Assembly: GCF_047219225.1 (NCBI RefSeq)
Contig: NZ_CP178208.1
Coordinates: 2,170,001-2,234,000, forward strand
Direction: 5' to 3'
Source of the DNA: IMCC45349 sp047219225
Lineage (GTDB): Bacteria; Bacteroidota; Bacteroidia; Flavobacteriales; Flavobacteriaceae
DNA: 64,000 nucleotides
Both the position numbers and the translations under genes were made by a program. Positions 23,606 through 33,099 of the stretch are shown here, one piece after another. A model generated the notes under the pieces. The model was not told the origin of the DNA. It did no database searches and saw nothing but the letters and a program-made list of their open reading frames with translations. Position 1 is the first letter of the stretch. Each line of letters opens with the position of its first letter.

Positions 23606-24673
23606 TTATAATGTATTTACATTATTTAAATCTTCGAAAGCTTTCTTTAATCTATTTATGAATGCAATTTCTGCTTCACGCATCCATTTTCTTGGGTCGT
23701 AGTACTTTTTGTTTGGTACATCATCGCCTTCAGGATTACCTATTTGCGATTGTAAATATGCTTCATTTGATTTAAAATATTCACGTATTCCTGTCATAAA
23801 TGCATATTGCATATCTGTGTCAATATTCATTTTAATAACACCATAACCAATAGCTTCTCTAATTTCTTCAACTGTAGAGCCAGAACCACCATGGAATACA
23901 AAATCGATATGATTAGTACCAACATTGTATTTCTCAGAAATATATTCTTGAGAGTTCTTTAAAATTTTTGGTGTTAGTTTTACATTTCCTGGTTTGTAAA
24001 CACCATGTACATTTCCAAATGCAGCAGCAATTGTAAATTGGTCACTTATTTTACTTAATTCCTCGTATGCATAAGCAACTTCTTCTGGTTGTGTGTAAAG
24101 TTTTGAAACATCTACGTCACTGTTATCTACACCATCTTCTTCACCACCAGTAATACCTAATTCAATTTCTAATGTCATTCCCATTTTTGACATTCTAGTT
24201 AGGTATTGTTTGCAAATTTCAATATTCTCTTCTAAAGGTTCTTCAGATAAGTCAATCATATGTGAGCTATATAATGGCTTTCCTGTTTCTTTAAAATGTT
24301 GCTCACTTGCATCTAATAAACCATCTATCCAAGGTAAAAGTTTTTTTGCACAATGATCTGTATGTAAAATAACAGGAACACCATATTCAATTGCTAATTG
24401 GTGTACATGTTTTGCACCAGCAATAGAACCAGCAATAGCTGATTTTTGATCTTCATTTGACAGCCCTTTTCCAGCATTAAATTGTGCACCTCCATTTGAA
24501 AATTGAATAATTACAGGAGCGTTTAAGTCTCTAGCAGTTTCTAAAACACCATTTATAGAATTTGAACCAACAACATTAACAGCTGGTAATGCAAATCCTT
24601 TTTCTTTTGCTAGTTTAAAAATCTCTTGAACTTCTCTTCCTGTAGCTACTCCAGCTTTAATATTATGACTCAT
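23606..24673 (-). CDS. fbaA: Class II fructose-bisphosphate aldolase
   Basis: The zinc-dependent glycolytic and gluconeogenic aldolase, 355 residues. Zinc ligands are visible in VILHTDHCAKKLLPW and in FVFHGGSGSTVEEI, and the MTLEIELGITGGEEDGVDN segment carries the conserved Glu and the class IIA loop. FGNVHGVYKPGN supplies another metal-binding His. Length and motifs fit the FbaA (class IIA) type. Its own -7 box is at 24708-24715. accD follows, with only 50 bases between stop and start. Confidence 0.97.
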   Translation of the reverse strand: MSHNIKAGVATGREVQEIFKLAKEKGFALPAVNVVGSNSINGVLETARDLNAPVIIQFSNGGAQFNAGKGLSNEDQKSAIAGSIAGAKHVHQLAIEYGVPVILHTDHCAKKLLPWIDGLLDASEQHFKETGKPLYSSHMIDLSEEPLEENIEICKQYLTRMSKMGMTLEIELGITGGEEDGVDNSDVDVSKLYTQPEEVAYAYEELSKISDQFTIAAAFGNVHGVYKPGNVKLTPKILKNSQEYISEKYNVGTNHIDFVFHGGSGSTVEEIREAIGYGVIKMNIDTDMQYAFMTGIREYFKSNEAYLQSQIGNPEGDDVPNKKYYDPRKWMREAEIAFINRLKKAFEDLNNVNTL

Positions 24674-24707
24674 TATAATTGAATTTTATTTAGTTGTATG
24701 ATGAGTT

Positions 24708-24715
24708 CAAAAGTA
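24708..24715 (-). promoter_or_regulatory. Candidate -7 box of fbaA
   Basis: TACTTTTG on the minus strand, an exact TANNTTTG match, 35 bases upstream of the fbaA ATG. No convincing -33 element at the expected distance. Confidence 0.4.
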
Positions 24716-24801
24716 ATCAATTTTAGTAAATAAGCTTTAGTTTAAACCTTTGAAAAAGCAAAAAAATGCGAAATCGTTTTAGGGAAAAAGAACTGAGATT
24801 T

Positions 24802-27420
24802 TTAGAAAGGATAGTTTATACCTATGTTGTAAACTGCGTGTCCAAAATTAAAATCATTAAACCAGCGATTTTGGTCTCTATATGAAGGATCATATGCTTT
24901 AAAACCAGTATCAAGTCTAAAAATGAAAAAGTCAAAATCATAGCGAAGTCCAAAACCTGCACCAATAGCAATGTTTCTTAAATCGTTAAAACTATCAAAT
25001 ACAGCATCCTCATCCTCAACGTCATCTAGAGTGTTCCAAATATTACCAGCATCAATAAAAAAGGCGCCATTTAAATCTCCAAAAATATTATATCTATGTT
25101 CTAAGCTTATAGCTATTTTCATGTTAGCTTCATTAAACTCATTATTGCTGTCTGAACTTCCTGGGCCAAGGTTGTAGGCTGTCCAAGCTCTATTGTCATT
25201 TGCTCCACCAGCAAAGAAACTTTTAGAAAAAGGAATACTAGAAGAGTTGCCGTAAGGAATAGCAATCCCAAAAAAGTTACGCATTGCAAGAACATTGTTA
25301 TTCCCTAAACTCCATAATTTGATGTAATCAAATTCAGTTTTAATGTATTGAGAAAAAGCTACGCCAGATATTTCGTAACGATCATCTTCATTTTTGCTTA
25401 AACCAAATAATTTTGAAGCACTGGAAAGCATATTTCCAGCCATCTCAACTTTAAATCTAAAAATAGAGAAGTCTTCGTCAAAAACATTTTCTCTTTTATC
25501 TTTTAAGTAGCTAAAATTAGTAGCCAGTATTAAGTTGTTTTCGGTTAGTCTGTCTTTACGTTCGTCAATGTTGTTTACTGTTTGGTAATCTGATGGGTTT
25601 GAGTCTTCAAATGCTTGGTCTTGTAATACCAAATCCATAAACGCATCTGCTGACGATTGAATTAAACTTTGATTTCCGTTACTGTCAGTCTCTATAAATT
25701 CTGGTGGTGTATTATATGTATTTAAAGCTATATTTTCTAATCGATTGAAAGAATTTTGATAAACACTAAAATAATTTCCTGGATTTAAATTTCTAACATA
25801 TTGTGCGTTAAATAAGTCAATACTATTAGTTACTGTTTGTGAGGGTAACCATCTATAGTTAAAAACACTGTTTAATGTTTGTTTATCTAGTCCAATGTTT
25901 TTTTGACTTGTGAAACCCATACTAATCCTAGTAGATGGGGACATGTACTTAGGGATGATTTTTTCGGTATTTATTGGGAAAAATAATCTAGGAATATTTA
26001 GTTTAATATCAGCACCTAGTTCGTTAATATCAAAAAACTGAGAGTCGTTTTCTGCACCATCTTTTGATGCTCCTATAGAGCCTATTGCCGATATCTCTAA
26101 TGTTTCAGCACCTTTAAAAACATTTCTAGTTAATAAAGAAATGCTACCCGAAAAACCAACAGTTTGAATGTTACTTTGCGAAACGTTTAAGTCAAAACCT
26201 AAGCCATATTTTTTCTTAGGTGTTAAAAAAATATTAGCTGTTAGCGTTGTGTCATTTTCGTTTTCAATATACTCAATATTTGGATATTTAAAGGTTTTCA
26301 ATTCATTGAGGTAGCGGTAACTTCTTGTTCTGTCAATGTCTCTAAAAATGTTCCCTTTTGTTATTAATACAGCATCAGTTATAGCTTTAGGTTTATATTT
26401 CATTTTACCATAACTATAGAGGTTGTATCCTTCAAAATTTATAGAGTCTTGGATAGGTTTTTCTCTATTTTCAAAAGCATCATCTGTAATAATATTTACC
26501 TCTTTTATTTTATAAATTTTAAATGGAGTTGTAGCAATGGAATCTTCGTTTCTTATAATTCTATCTTGAATTTGAATATCTATATTTACTTTTTTATTAG
26601 TGTCAATAGTGTCATTTTCAAAGCGAATGTAGTCTTGCGAAAAATGAAAAACTCCAGAGTTTCTAAAATTAGTTGTTAATCGCTCACGTTCATTTTCAAA
26701 GTTTTGGAAATTGAATTGTTCACCTTTTTTTATAAGAGAAAACTTTTTAGTTTTTTGATATAAACTATCGATAATTGGAGATGATATAGAAGATGAAATT
26801 GAATCCAAGATATAAGGGTCTCCAGTTTTTACAAAATAATCTATAGTTGCTCTTTTGTTTTCAAGCGTATTTACTTTATAGGTAACTTCTCTGTCAAACC
26901 ATCCATTCGCAAAATAGTAACGCTCAAGATTAAGTTTAGATTTTTTAGTTTTTAAGGAATCAATTATTACTGGAGCTTCTCCTGTTTTTTTTAACCAGTT
27001 ATTAAAACCAAGAGCAGAAATTTTAAGTTGATCTAGTTGTTTTTTTGATAGTTTTTTAGTGAGCCTTTCTCTTCTTTTAGGGTTTTTATCTAACCAAACT
27101 TCAAATAAACTATCTCTATTTTCTCTAGCTAAGTTATATATATGTAAGCGTAAGGGTAAACCTAAAAGAGTAGCATTTTCTTTTTGTAAAATAAGATTGT
27201 TTAAATCTTCATTTTTTTTCTTTTTATCATCAACAGTTATTGATGTTTGGGTAAGTAAATGTTCTTTCTCTCCAACTCTTTTTACAGCATCACAGGATAC
27301 AATTAAGCAAGTAGTTAATATAAATAATGATATTTTTGCAAGAGTTTGTTTCAACAACCAATAAATAAATTTAGATTTACTGTCTAAAGCTAATAATAGC
27401 TCAAAAGTACATTTTTTCAA
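24802..27420 (-). CDS. tamL: TamL-type Omp85 lipoprotein (surface antigen family)
   Basis: An outer-membrane assembly factor of the BamA/TamA superfamily. POTRA-like periplasmic repeats occupy the first half and a 16-strand type barrel domain the second, ending in GHAVYNIGINYPF with a terminal aromatic. The conserved barrel-inward motif appears as FFAGGANDNRAWTAY, with RAW instead of the RG(F/Y) of proteobacteria. A lipobox at LIVSC after ISLFILTTC identifies a lipoprotein, as in Bacteroidota TamL. From ATG at 27420 the signal peptide would be preceded by an acidic, over-long N-region. TTG at 27357 or 27354 gives a canonical signal, and the promoter box at 27402-27409 lies inside the longer version, so the short start is likelier. 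Confidence 0.85.
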   Translation of the reverse strand: MKKCTFELLLALDSKSKFIYWLLKQTLAKISLFILTTCLIVSCDAVKRVGEKEHLLTQTSITVDDKKKKNEDLNNLILQKENATLLGLPLRLHIYNLARENRDSLFEVWLDKNPKRRERLTKKLSKKQLDQLKISALGFNNWLKKTGEAPVIIDSLKTKKSKLNLERYYFANGWFDREVTYKVNTLENKRATIDYFVKTGDPYILDSISSSISSPIIDSLYQKTKKFSLIKKGEQFNFQNFENERERLTTNFRNSGVFHFSQDYIRFENDTIDTNKKVNIDIQIQDRIIRNEDSIATTPFKIYKIKEVNIITDDAFENREKPIQDSINFEGYNLYSYGKMKYKPKAITDAVLITKGNIFRDIDRTRSYRYLNELKTFKYPNIEYIENENDTTLTANIFLTPKKKYGLGFDLNVSQSNIQTVGFSGSISLLTRNVFKGAETLEISAIGSIGASKDGAENDSQFFDINELGADIKLNIPRLFFPINTEKIIPKYMSPSTRISMGFTSQKNIGLDKQTLNSVFNYRWLPSQTVTNSIDLFNAQYVRNLNPGNYFSVYQNSFNRLENIALNTYNTPPEFIETDSNGNQSLIQSSADAFMDLVLQDQAFEDSNPSDYQTVNNIDERKDRLTENNLILATNFSYLKDKRENVFDEDFSIFRFKVEMAGNMLSSASKLFGLSKNEDDRYEISGVAFSQYIKTEFDYIKLWSLGNNNVLAMRNFFGIAIPYGNSSSIPFSKSFFAGGANDNRAWTAYNLGPGSSDSNNEFNEANMKIAISLEHRYNIFGDLNGAFFIDAGNIWNTLDDVEDEDAVFDSFNDLRNIAIGAGFGLRYDFDFFIFRLDTGFKAYDPSYRDQNRWFNDFNFGHAVYNIGINYPF
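27402..27409 (-). promoter_or_regulatory. Candidate -7 box of tamL
   Basis: TACTTTTG on the minus strand, an exact TANNTTTG match. It lies downstream of the ATG at 27420, so a transcript from here could only be translated from the TTG codons near 27355. Confidence 0.4.
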
Positions 27421-28154
27421 TGTTAAGTAAAAGCCAAATAAAGCTTATAACGAGTTTAAAACAAAAAAAGTATAGATTACAACATCAGTTATTTGTGGCT
27501 GAAGGTGTAAAAACGATTCAAGAACTTTTAAACTCAAATATAGAGTTACATCAACTTTATACATCTACGTTAGATTTTGATGTTCCAGATGTTTTACAGA
27601 CTAAAATTTCTGAAAATGACTTAAAAAAGATTAGCTTTTTAAAAACACCTAATACAGCATTAGCTATTTTTGAAATACCAGAATCTAAACCAATAGATTT
27701 TAATAGTTTAATTGTAGCTCTTGATAATGTAAGAGACCCAGGTAATTTAGGGACTATTATAAGGTTGTGTGATTGGTTTGGAGTAAAAAACTTAGTGTGT
27801 AATACTGAAACGGTAGATTGTTATAATCCTAAGGTTATTCAAGCAACAATGGGATCAATTAAACGCGTAAATATTACTTATACTAATTTAGAAAATCTTA
27901 TTGATACAGGTAATGAAGTTACTTTTGGAGCATTTATGGATGGAAGTAATATTTATAATATGGATTTGCCTTCCAAAGGAATATTAGTCTTGGGCAATGA
28001 AGCCAATGGAATTCAAGATAGGGTTGAAAAGAAAATAGATAAAAGAATATCTATTCCAAGATTTGGAAATCTTCAAGAAACCGAAAGTTTAAATGTAGCA
28101 AATGCTGCGGCTATATTGTTAAGCGAGTTTAAGCGTCGTTTTACTGGAAAGTAA
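27420..28154 (+). CDS. SpoU (TrmH) family RNA 2'-O-methyltransferase
   Basis: A SPOUT-fold methyltransferase of 244 residues acting on rRNA or tRNA ribose. An N-terminal substrate-binding domain (KQKKYRLQHQLFVAEGVKTI) precedes the three SpoU motifs: ALDNVRDPGNLGTIIRLCDW, GILVLGNEANGIQ and SIPRFGNLQETESLNVANAA, which form the trefoil-knot SAM site. It is closest in layout to RlmB/TsnR-like enzymes, but the target nucleotide cannot be read from sequence. It is divergent from tamL, and its 3' end overlaps porT by 14 bp on the opposite strand. Confidence 0.9.
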   Translation: MLSKSQIKLITSLKQKKYRLQHQLFVAEGVKTIQELLNSNIELHQLYTSTLDFDVPDVLQTKISENDLKKISFLKTPNTALAIFEIPESKPIDFNSLIVALDNVRDPGNLGTIIRLCDWFGVKNLVCNTETVDCYNPKVIQATMGSIKRVNITYTNLENLIDTGNEVTFGAFMDGSNIYNMDLPSKGILVLGNEANGIQDRVEKKIDKRISIPRFGNLQETESLNVANAAAILLSEFKRRFTGK

Positions 28155-28854
28155 AATTAAGAAAAACACCTCTAGTTTTCATGCTTGTAACATTACTTGT
28201 CCAAGGACTATTTGGGTCAAAATCTCTTACAATTTCATCATTAAACGAAAATACTCCACGAATAGATGGTGTAAACTTAAACCAAAATAGATAGAGGTCT
28301 ATTCCAAATCCAACCTCGTAAAATAAAGTACTTTTTTTAGCTCTAAATTGTCCTACACTATTGTCGTCAGGATTGTCTTGATTACTAGATAAGTTTAATG
28401 CTGTTGAAATACCACCAACTACAAAAGGTTTGATGTTATTTACTCTTTTTGTTGAAAACTTCACCAATAGAGGTACGTGTATGTATGTTGAACGAACTTC
28501 TCTAAACAAATCAGAAGCGTTATACTCCATGCCATTAAAGTAACTAGGATCATAATTTAATTCTCTCTTAGAAATTACTAAACCAGGTTCAAGTCTTAAA
28601 TCTATATAGTCGTTAATACGCATATTACCTATTAATCCAACATTAAATCCAAGGGTTTTGGTTACTTGAATGTCTTTTAAATCTTGTTCGTAATCAAAAT
28701 TAAAATCGTAACTATTAAAGCCTAAATAATATCCCCAAGAAAATTTTGGTTTATCAAAATTCTCATTGTTTTTAATTCGTTCTTTACTAAATAATTGGGC
28801 ATTTGCAGAAGACGCAATTACTATAAAAGCTATTAATAAAACTACTTTTTTCAT
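28141..28854 (-). CDS. porT: PorT-family type IX secretion / gliding protein
   Basis: An outer-membrane beta-barrel protein of 237 residues with a clear signal peptide (KKVVLLIAFIVIASSANAQ). Alternating aromatic beta strands follow (FSWGYYLGFNSYDFNF, FNVGLIGNMRINDYIDLRLE, STYIHVPLLVKFS, FVVGGISTALNL), ending in GVFLNFTFQ with C-terminal Phe-x-Phe. Sequence and the typical position next to ubiE match PorT (SprT), which is required for type IX secretion. It starts 1 base after the ubiE stop, so the two form an operon. Its tail overlaps the convergent methyltransferase gene by 14 bp. Confidence 0.85.
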   Translation of the reverse strand: MKKVVLLIAFIVIASSANAQLFSKERIKNNENFDKPKFSWGYYLGFNSYDFNFDYEQDLKDIQVTKTLGFNVGLIGNMRINDYIDLRLEPGLVISKRELNYDPSYFNGMEYNASDLFREVRSTYIHVPLLVKFSTKRVNNIKPFVVGGISTALNLSSNQDNPDDNSVGQFRAKKSTLFYEVGFGIDLYLFWFKFTPSIRGVFSFNDEIVRDFDPNSPWTSNVTSMKTRGVFLNFTFQ

Positions 28855-28855
28855 A

Positions 28856-29587
28856 TTACTTTTTAGAGGCTGTATAAATTGTTGCTACACCAAAAGTTTG
28901 AGGTAGCGCTGTTGCATTAATAAACCCAATTTTACGTAAAATATTGTTAAGAGCTTCTCCATAAGGAAAAACAGAAGCAGATTCACTTAAATATGAATAT
29001 GCAGATTTATCTTTTGAAAATAACTTTCCAATCAATGGCATAATGCCTTTTGTATAAATGTTATAACCTTGTTTAAAAGGCGTTTTTGTAGGTACAGAAG
29101 TTTCTAAAATCACAAAAATACCATTAGGCTTTAATACTCTTAATATTTCTGAAAGCCCTTTTTCTAAATTTTCAAAATTTCTTACACCAAAGGCAACTGT
29201 TATCGCATCAAAAGAATTGTCTTCAAAAGGAAGGTTTTCAGAGTCACCCATAATCATGTCAATAACATTGTTTAATTGATGTTTAGCTACTTTTTGTCTA
29301 CCAACTTCAAGCATACCTTCACTAATATCTAAGCCTACAATTTTTTCAGCTTTTGTTTCAGCTAGGTTAATGGCAAGGTCTCCAGTTCCAGTGGCAATAT
29401 CTAAAATACTTTCAGGGTTTGTTTTAGAAACAATGTCTACAACTTTACGCCTCCATTTAACATCTATTCCAAAAGAAATTACACGATTTAAACCATCGTA
29501 TTCCTTAGAAATATTATCAAACATTTTAGCAACTTGTTGTTTTTTGCCTAAATCACTGTCTTTGTATGGTTTTATTTTTTCTGACAT
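28856..29587 (-). CDS. ubiE: Demethylmenaquinone methyltransferase
   Basis: A SAM-dependent C-methyltransferase for the last step of menaquinone synthesis, about 243 residues from the start chosen. Motif I is ILDIATGTGDLAINLA, the UbiE signatures YDGLNRVISFGIDVKWRR and AVTVAFGVRNFENLEKGLSE (as AITVAFGVRNF here) are present, and LKPNGIFVILETS gives motif III. An upstream in-frame ATG at 29641 would add 18 hydrophobic residues that are not part of the family. ATG at 29587 (MSEKIKPYKDSDLGKK) matches family N-termini. Menaquinone is also the substrate of the Nqr complex encoded further on. Confidence 0.95.
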   Translation of the reverse strand: MSEKIKPYKDSDLGKKQQVAKMFDNISKEYDGLNRVISFGIDVKWRRKVVDIVSKTNPESILDIATGTGDLAINLAETKAEKIVGLDISEGMLEVGRQKVAKHQLNNVIDMIMGDSENLPFEDNSFDAITVAFGVRNFENLEKGLSEILRVLKPNGIFVILETSVPTKTPFKQGYNIYTKGIMPLIGKLFSKDKSAYSYLSESASVFPYGEALNNILRKIGFINATALPQTFGVATIYTASKK

Positions 29588-29657
29588 TAAAATTTTTAAC
29601 CTAATAATTATTAAGTGCAAAGAAATGGAATTCATACACAAATCCCTAAAAATAACT

Positions 29658-29665
29658 TATATTTG
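29658..29665 (+). promoter_or_regulatory. Candidate -7 box of trkA-trkH
   Basis: TATATTTG, an exact TANNTTTG match, followed by C as often seen, 23 bases before the trkA ATG at 29689. No clear -33 element at the right spacing. Confidence 0.45.
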
Positions 29666-29688
29666 CTTATCTTTTTAATTAAGAATTA

Positions 29689-31038
29689 ATGAAAATTATT
29701 ATTGCTGGCGCTGGCGAAGTCGGATTTCATTTAGCAAAACTTTTATCATACGAATCACAAGAAATTACACTTATAGATCCTAAAAAGGATAGTTTGATTT
29801 ATGCCGATACTCATTTGGATATCAAGGTAGTTAAGGGTGATGCAACCTCTATAGAAATATTAAGAGATTCAAGAATTGAAAATGTTGATTTATTTATTGC
29901 TGTAACATCATCTGAAACAACAAATATTACTGCTTGTGTGCTCGCTAAACAGTTAGGGGCTAAAAAGACTGTTGCTAGAATATCTAATACTGAATTTATA
30001 GATTTAAAGGATGAGGTAGGATTTACTAAATTTGGAATAGATGAGTTGATTTCACCAGAATCTTTAGCAGCTGCAGAAATTGAGTTGTTATTAAATCAGT
30101 CAGTCTTTAATGATACTTACGAGTTTGAAGATGGTGCATTAACAATGTTAGGTTTAACTTTAACCAAAGATGCAGCGATTGTAGATAAATCGGTAAAAGA
30201 TGCAGCTAAGCTTATTCCAGATATTCATTTTGTGCCAATAGCAATCCAACGTTTTGGTTCGCATTTAACTATTATTCCAAGAGGAGATACAATGTTAAGA
30301 GAAGGAGATCATGTGGTATTTATGACTTCTAAAGGAGGTGATGAAGAGTTGTGTAATCTTACAGGTAAGTTTAAAGTCGATATTAAAAATGTAATGATTC
30401 TTGGAGGTGGTAAAATTGGAAATAAAACTGCTAGCGATTTAACAGACAATAGATTCAATATTAAACTAATTGAAAAGGATAAAGAGCGTGCGTTTGAACT
30501 TGCTGATCAACTTCCAAATGCATTAGTGATTAATGGTGATGGTAGGAATGTAGAATTATTACAGGAAGAGAGTATTAAAGAAATGGATGCCTTTATTTCT
30601 GTAACTGGAAATTCAGAAACTAACATAATGTCTTGTCTAGTTGCTAAATCTAAAGGGGTTAAAAAAACCATTGCTTTAGTTGAGAATATGGATTATTTTG
30701 AGTTATCACATTCTATTGGTATTGATACTTTAATTAACAAAAAGTTATTAGCAGCTAATAGTATTTTTAGATATATCAGAAAAGGAGAAGTAGTAGCAAT
30801 GACTAAGCTTAGTAACATGGATGCTGAGTTGTTAGAATTTGTTGTTAAGCCTACTTCAAAAATCTGTAATAAAGAAATTAAAAATTTAAATTTCCCACTA
30901 TCAGCTATTATTGGAGGAGTTATTAGAGATGGAGAAGGTTTAATAGCTTTAGGCGATTTTTATATTGAAGCAGGAGATAGAGTAGTGGTTTGCTGTTTGC
31001 CTAAATCAATTAAAAAAGTAGAGAGTTTTTTCTACTAA
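29689..31038 (+). CDS. trkA: Trk potassium uptake regulator TrkA
   Basis: The cytoplasmic NAD(H)/nucleotide-binding gating subunit of the Trk K+ transporter, 449 residues. Two tandem RCK modules are seen: the first opens with MKIIIAGAGEVGFHLAKLL and ends in a TrkA-C domain around 145-220, the second opens with VMILGGGKIGNKTASDL near residue 232 and again ends in a TrkA-C domain. Both Rossmann glycine loops are intact. trkH follows after 12 bp, giving the usual two-gene operon. Confidence 0.96.
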   Translation: MKIIIAGAGEVGFHLAKLLSYESQEITLIDPKKDSLIYADTHLDIKVVKGDATSIEILRDSRIENVDLFIAVTSSETTNITACVLAKQLGAKKTVARISNTEFIDLKDEVGFTKFGIDELISPESLAAAEIELLLNQSVFNDTYEFEDGALTMLGLTLTKDAAIVDKSVKDAAKLIPDIHFVPIAIQRFGSHLTIIPRGDTMLREGDHVVFMTSKGGDEELCNLTGKFKVDIKNVMILGGGKIGNKTASDLTDNRFNIKLIEKDKERAFELADQLPNALVINGDGRNVELLQEESIKEMDAFISVTGNSETNIMSCLVAKSKGVKKTIALVENMDYFELSHSIGIDTLINKKLLAANSIFRYIRKGEVVAMTKLSNMDAELLEFVVKPTSKICNKEIKNLNFPLSAIIGGVIRDGEGLIALGDFYIEAGDRVVVCCLPKSIKKVESFFY

Positions 31039-31050
31039 TTATTAGATTCA

Positions 31051-32544
31051 ATGAGGCTTAATTACAAAATTATTTTTCACTTTTTTGGTCTGCTGTTATT
31101 ATTTAATGGTGGCTTTATGTTATTAGCTACTCTTGTAAGTTTTTTATACGAGGATGGTATAACACTTAATTTGTTGTTTTCTGGCTTAGCTATTGTGGTT
31201 TTTGGTGCTATTGCTATGTTTTTTACAAGAAACCATACCAAAGAAATGAATAAGCGTGAAGGTTATATTGTAGTAACTTTTGGTTGGATTGTAATGACAT
31301 TATCGGGAACGTTGCCATATTTGCTAACTGGTTCTATTCCTAGTTTTACAAATGCTTTTTTTGAAACTATTTCAGGTTATACTACAACAGGTTCTACAAT
31401 ATTAAATGATATTGAAGTACTACCCAAAGGTATTTTGTTTTGGAGAAGTTTAACGCATTGGATTGGTGGTATGGGAATTATTGTATTAGCAATTGCCATA
31501 TTACCATTGTTAGGTATTGGAGGAATGCAGCTTTTTGCAGCTGAAGCTCCTGGACCTAGTGCAGATAAGTTACATCCTAGAATTACTGATACTGCTAAAC
31601 GTTTATGGCTGATTTATTTTGGTTATACAGCAGCAGAAACGATTTTACTTAAAGTAGCAGGAATGTCCTTTTTTGATGCCTTAAATCACTCTATGTGTAC
31701 GCTGTCTACTGGAGGTTTTTCAACAAAAAACGCCAGTGTAGCTTATTGGAATGGACAACCAATAATTCAATACATTATCATTTTATTCATGTTTTTGGCT
31801 GGAACAAATTTTGTATTGAGCTACTTTGCTTTTAAGGGTAAGGTGCAAAAAATAATTAAGGACGAAGAGTTTTTATTGTATTTCAAATTTATAGGTGTTT
31901 TTACAATTATAGGTGCTTTAATTATTTATTTTAATGCTGATGTTTCACAATCTTCAATTGAGCATCCTATGGTTTGGGGTGAAGGCGAAAGTGCTTTTAG
32001 GCACTCTTTATTTCAAGTATTAGCTATTATTACAACTACAGGTTTTGTTACTGCAGATTATACGTTATGGACACCATTTTTAGTGGTTTTCTTTTTCGGT
32101 TTAATGTTTTTAGGAGGATCGGCTGGTAGTACTTCTGGAGGTGTAAAAGTAGTAAGGCATTTAATGATGATTAAAAATGGTTTTTTAGAGTTTAAAAGAA
32201 CGTTGCATCCTAATGCTATTTTGCCTGTTAGATATAATAAAAAAGCAGTAAGAGGAGATATTGTCTTTAATATTTTAGCTTTTTTTATACTGTATATGTT
32301 ATCCTTTATTATAGGTTCTTTAGGCTTTTCAATGTTAGGTTTAGATTTTGAATCAGCAGTTGGTGTTGCAGCCTCTAGTTTAGGAAATGTTGGTCCAGCA
32401 TTAGGTGATTTTGGTCCAGTTGATAATTTTTATAACATGCCAACCGCTGGTAAATGGTGGTGCTCTTTTTTAATGTTAATTGGACGTCTAGAACTATTTA
32501 CTGTACTCATTTTATTAACTCCTTTTTTCTGGAGAAATAGATAA
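31051..32544 (+). CDS. trkH: Trk potassium uptake membrane subunit TrkH
   Basis: The channel-like K+ translocating subunit, 497 residues with four membrane-pore-membrane repeats. Selectivity-filter-like segments can be seen, e.g. ISGYTTTGSTILN, STGGFSTKNAS, ITTTGFVTADYT and SSLGNVGPALGDFG. LTHWIGGMGIIVLAIAILP is a typical TrkH/KtrB signature. It partners with TrkA, encoded directly upstream. No terminator hairpin is obvious after the stop. Confidence 0.96.
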   Translation: MRLNYKIIFHFFGLLLLFNGGFMLLATLVSFLYEDGITLNLLFSGLAIVVFGAIAMFFTRNHTKEMNKREGYIVVTFGWIVMTLSGTLPYLLTGSIPSFTNAFFETISGYTTTGSTILNDIEVLPKGILFWRSLTHWIGGMGIIVLAIAILPLLGIGGMQLFAAEAPGPSADKLHPRITDTAKRLWLIYFGYTAAETILLKVAGMSFFDALNHSMCTLSTGGFSTKNASVAYWNGQPIIQYIIILFMFLAGTNFVLSYFAFKGKVQKIIKDEEFLLYFKFIGVFTIIGALIIYFNADVSQSSIEHPMVWGEGESAFRHSLFQVLAIITTTGFVTADYTLWTPFLVVFFFGLMFLGGSAGSTSGGVKVVRHLMMIKNGFLEFKRTLHPNAILPVRYNKKAVRGDIVFNILAFFILYMLSFIIGSLGFSMLGLDFESAVGVAASSLGNVGPALGDFGPVDNFYNMPTAGKWWCSFLMLIGRLELFTVLILLTPFFWRNR

Positions 32545-32705
32545 AAACTACATTTTTTTTAAGAAATTCGAATTTGTGTTTTTGTTAGAATCTACCTGAT
32601 TTCCCATAGTTTTTTGTGCTCCAAGCTTTATTGTTTGACTTATTAGTTCTGTAACATTTTTTTGAGTTACACGTCTTATTTGTATAACCAATTAAAATTA
32701 AAAGT

Positions 32706-32963
32706 ATGGAAACTAATGTATTAAAAGAAGAAATTGAACCTTCCCCTTTGAGTTGTAATAACCTATCATTTTTTTATAATGAAGGATTATTAAGTTCAAG
32801 TTATAAAGAAGAAACAAAAAACAATTTCTTCAATTCAAACCCAAAATCAATTTTTGGAATTAAGCAACGTATAAAAAGTAAACAATACCAATTCACTTCA
32901 TCTGGTGTTGGGGCAATTTTAAAGCTATCCATTTTTGTTTTAGCATTTGTTGCACTAAGCTAA
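32706..32963 (+). CDS. Small hypothetical protein with C-terminal membrane anchor
   Basis: 85 residues, not recognised. The first 60 are hydrophilic and Ser/Asn-rich (including SFFYNEGLLSSSYKEE and a basic IKQRIKSKQYQF). The last 19 (GVGAILKLSIFVLAFVALS) form a single hydrophobic helix that ends at the stop, so the protein would be tail-anchored or inserted N-in. Codon use looks like that of its neighbours. It lies 161 bp behind trkH and before a second small protein of similar plan. I believe it is a real gene, with moderate confidence. Confidence 0.55.
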   Translation: METNVLKEEIEPSPLSCNNLSFFYNEGLLSSSYKEETKNNFFNSNPKSIFGIKQRIKSKQYQFTSSGVGAILKLSIFVLAFVALS

Positions 32964-33099
32964 TTCTTAGTTAAAAAAGACCTTAAACTGCGTCTAGAGT
33001 AATTTACTCAAAACCTTTTATATAACTCAATTAATCTATATAGCATTATATAGATAGGATTGGTATTGAAAAAAAATAACACTTTAAATAATAAGAATT

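Noticed and set aside
24971..27364. Several + strand open frames across tamL
   Set aside because: These are shadows of a long A+T-rich gene; their translations are low-complexity Phe/Ser/Asn-rich strings.
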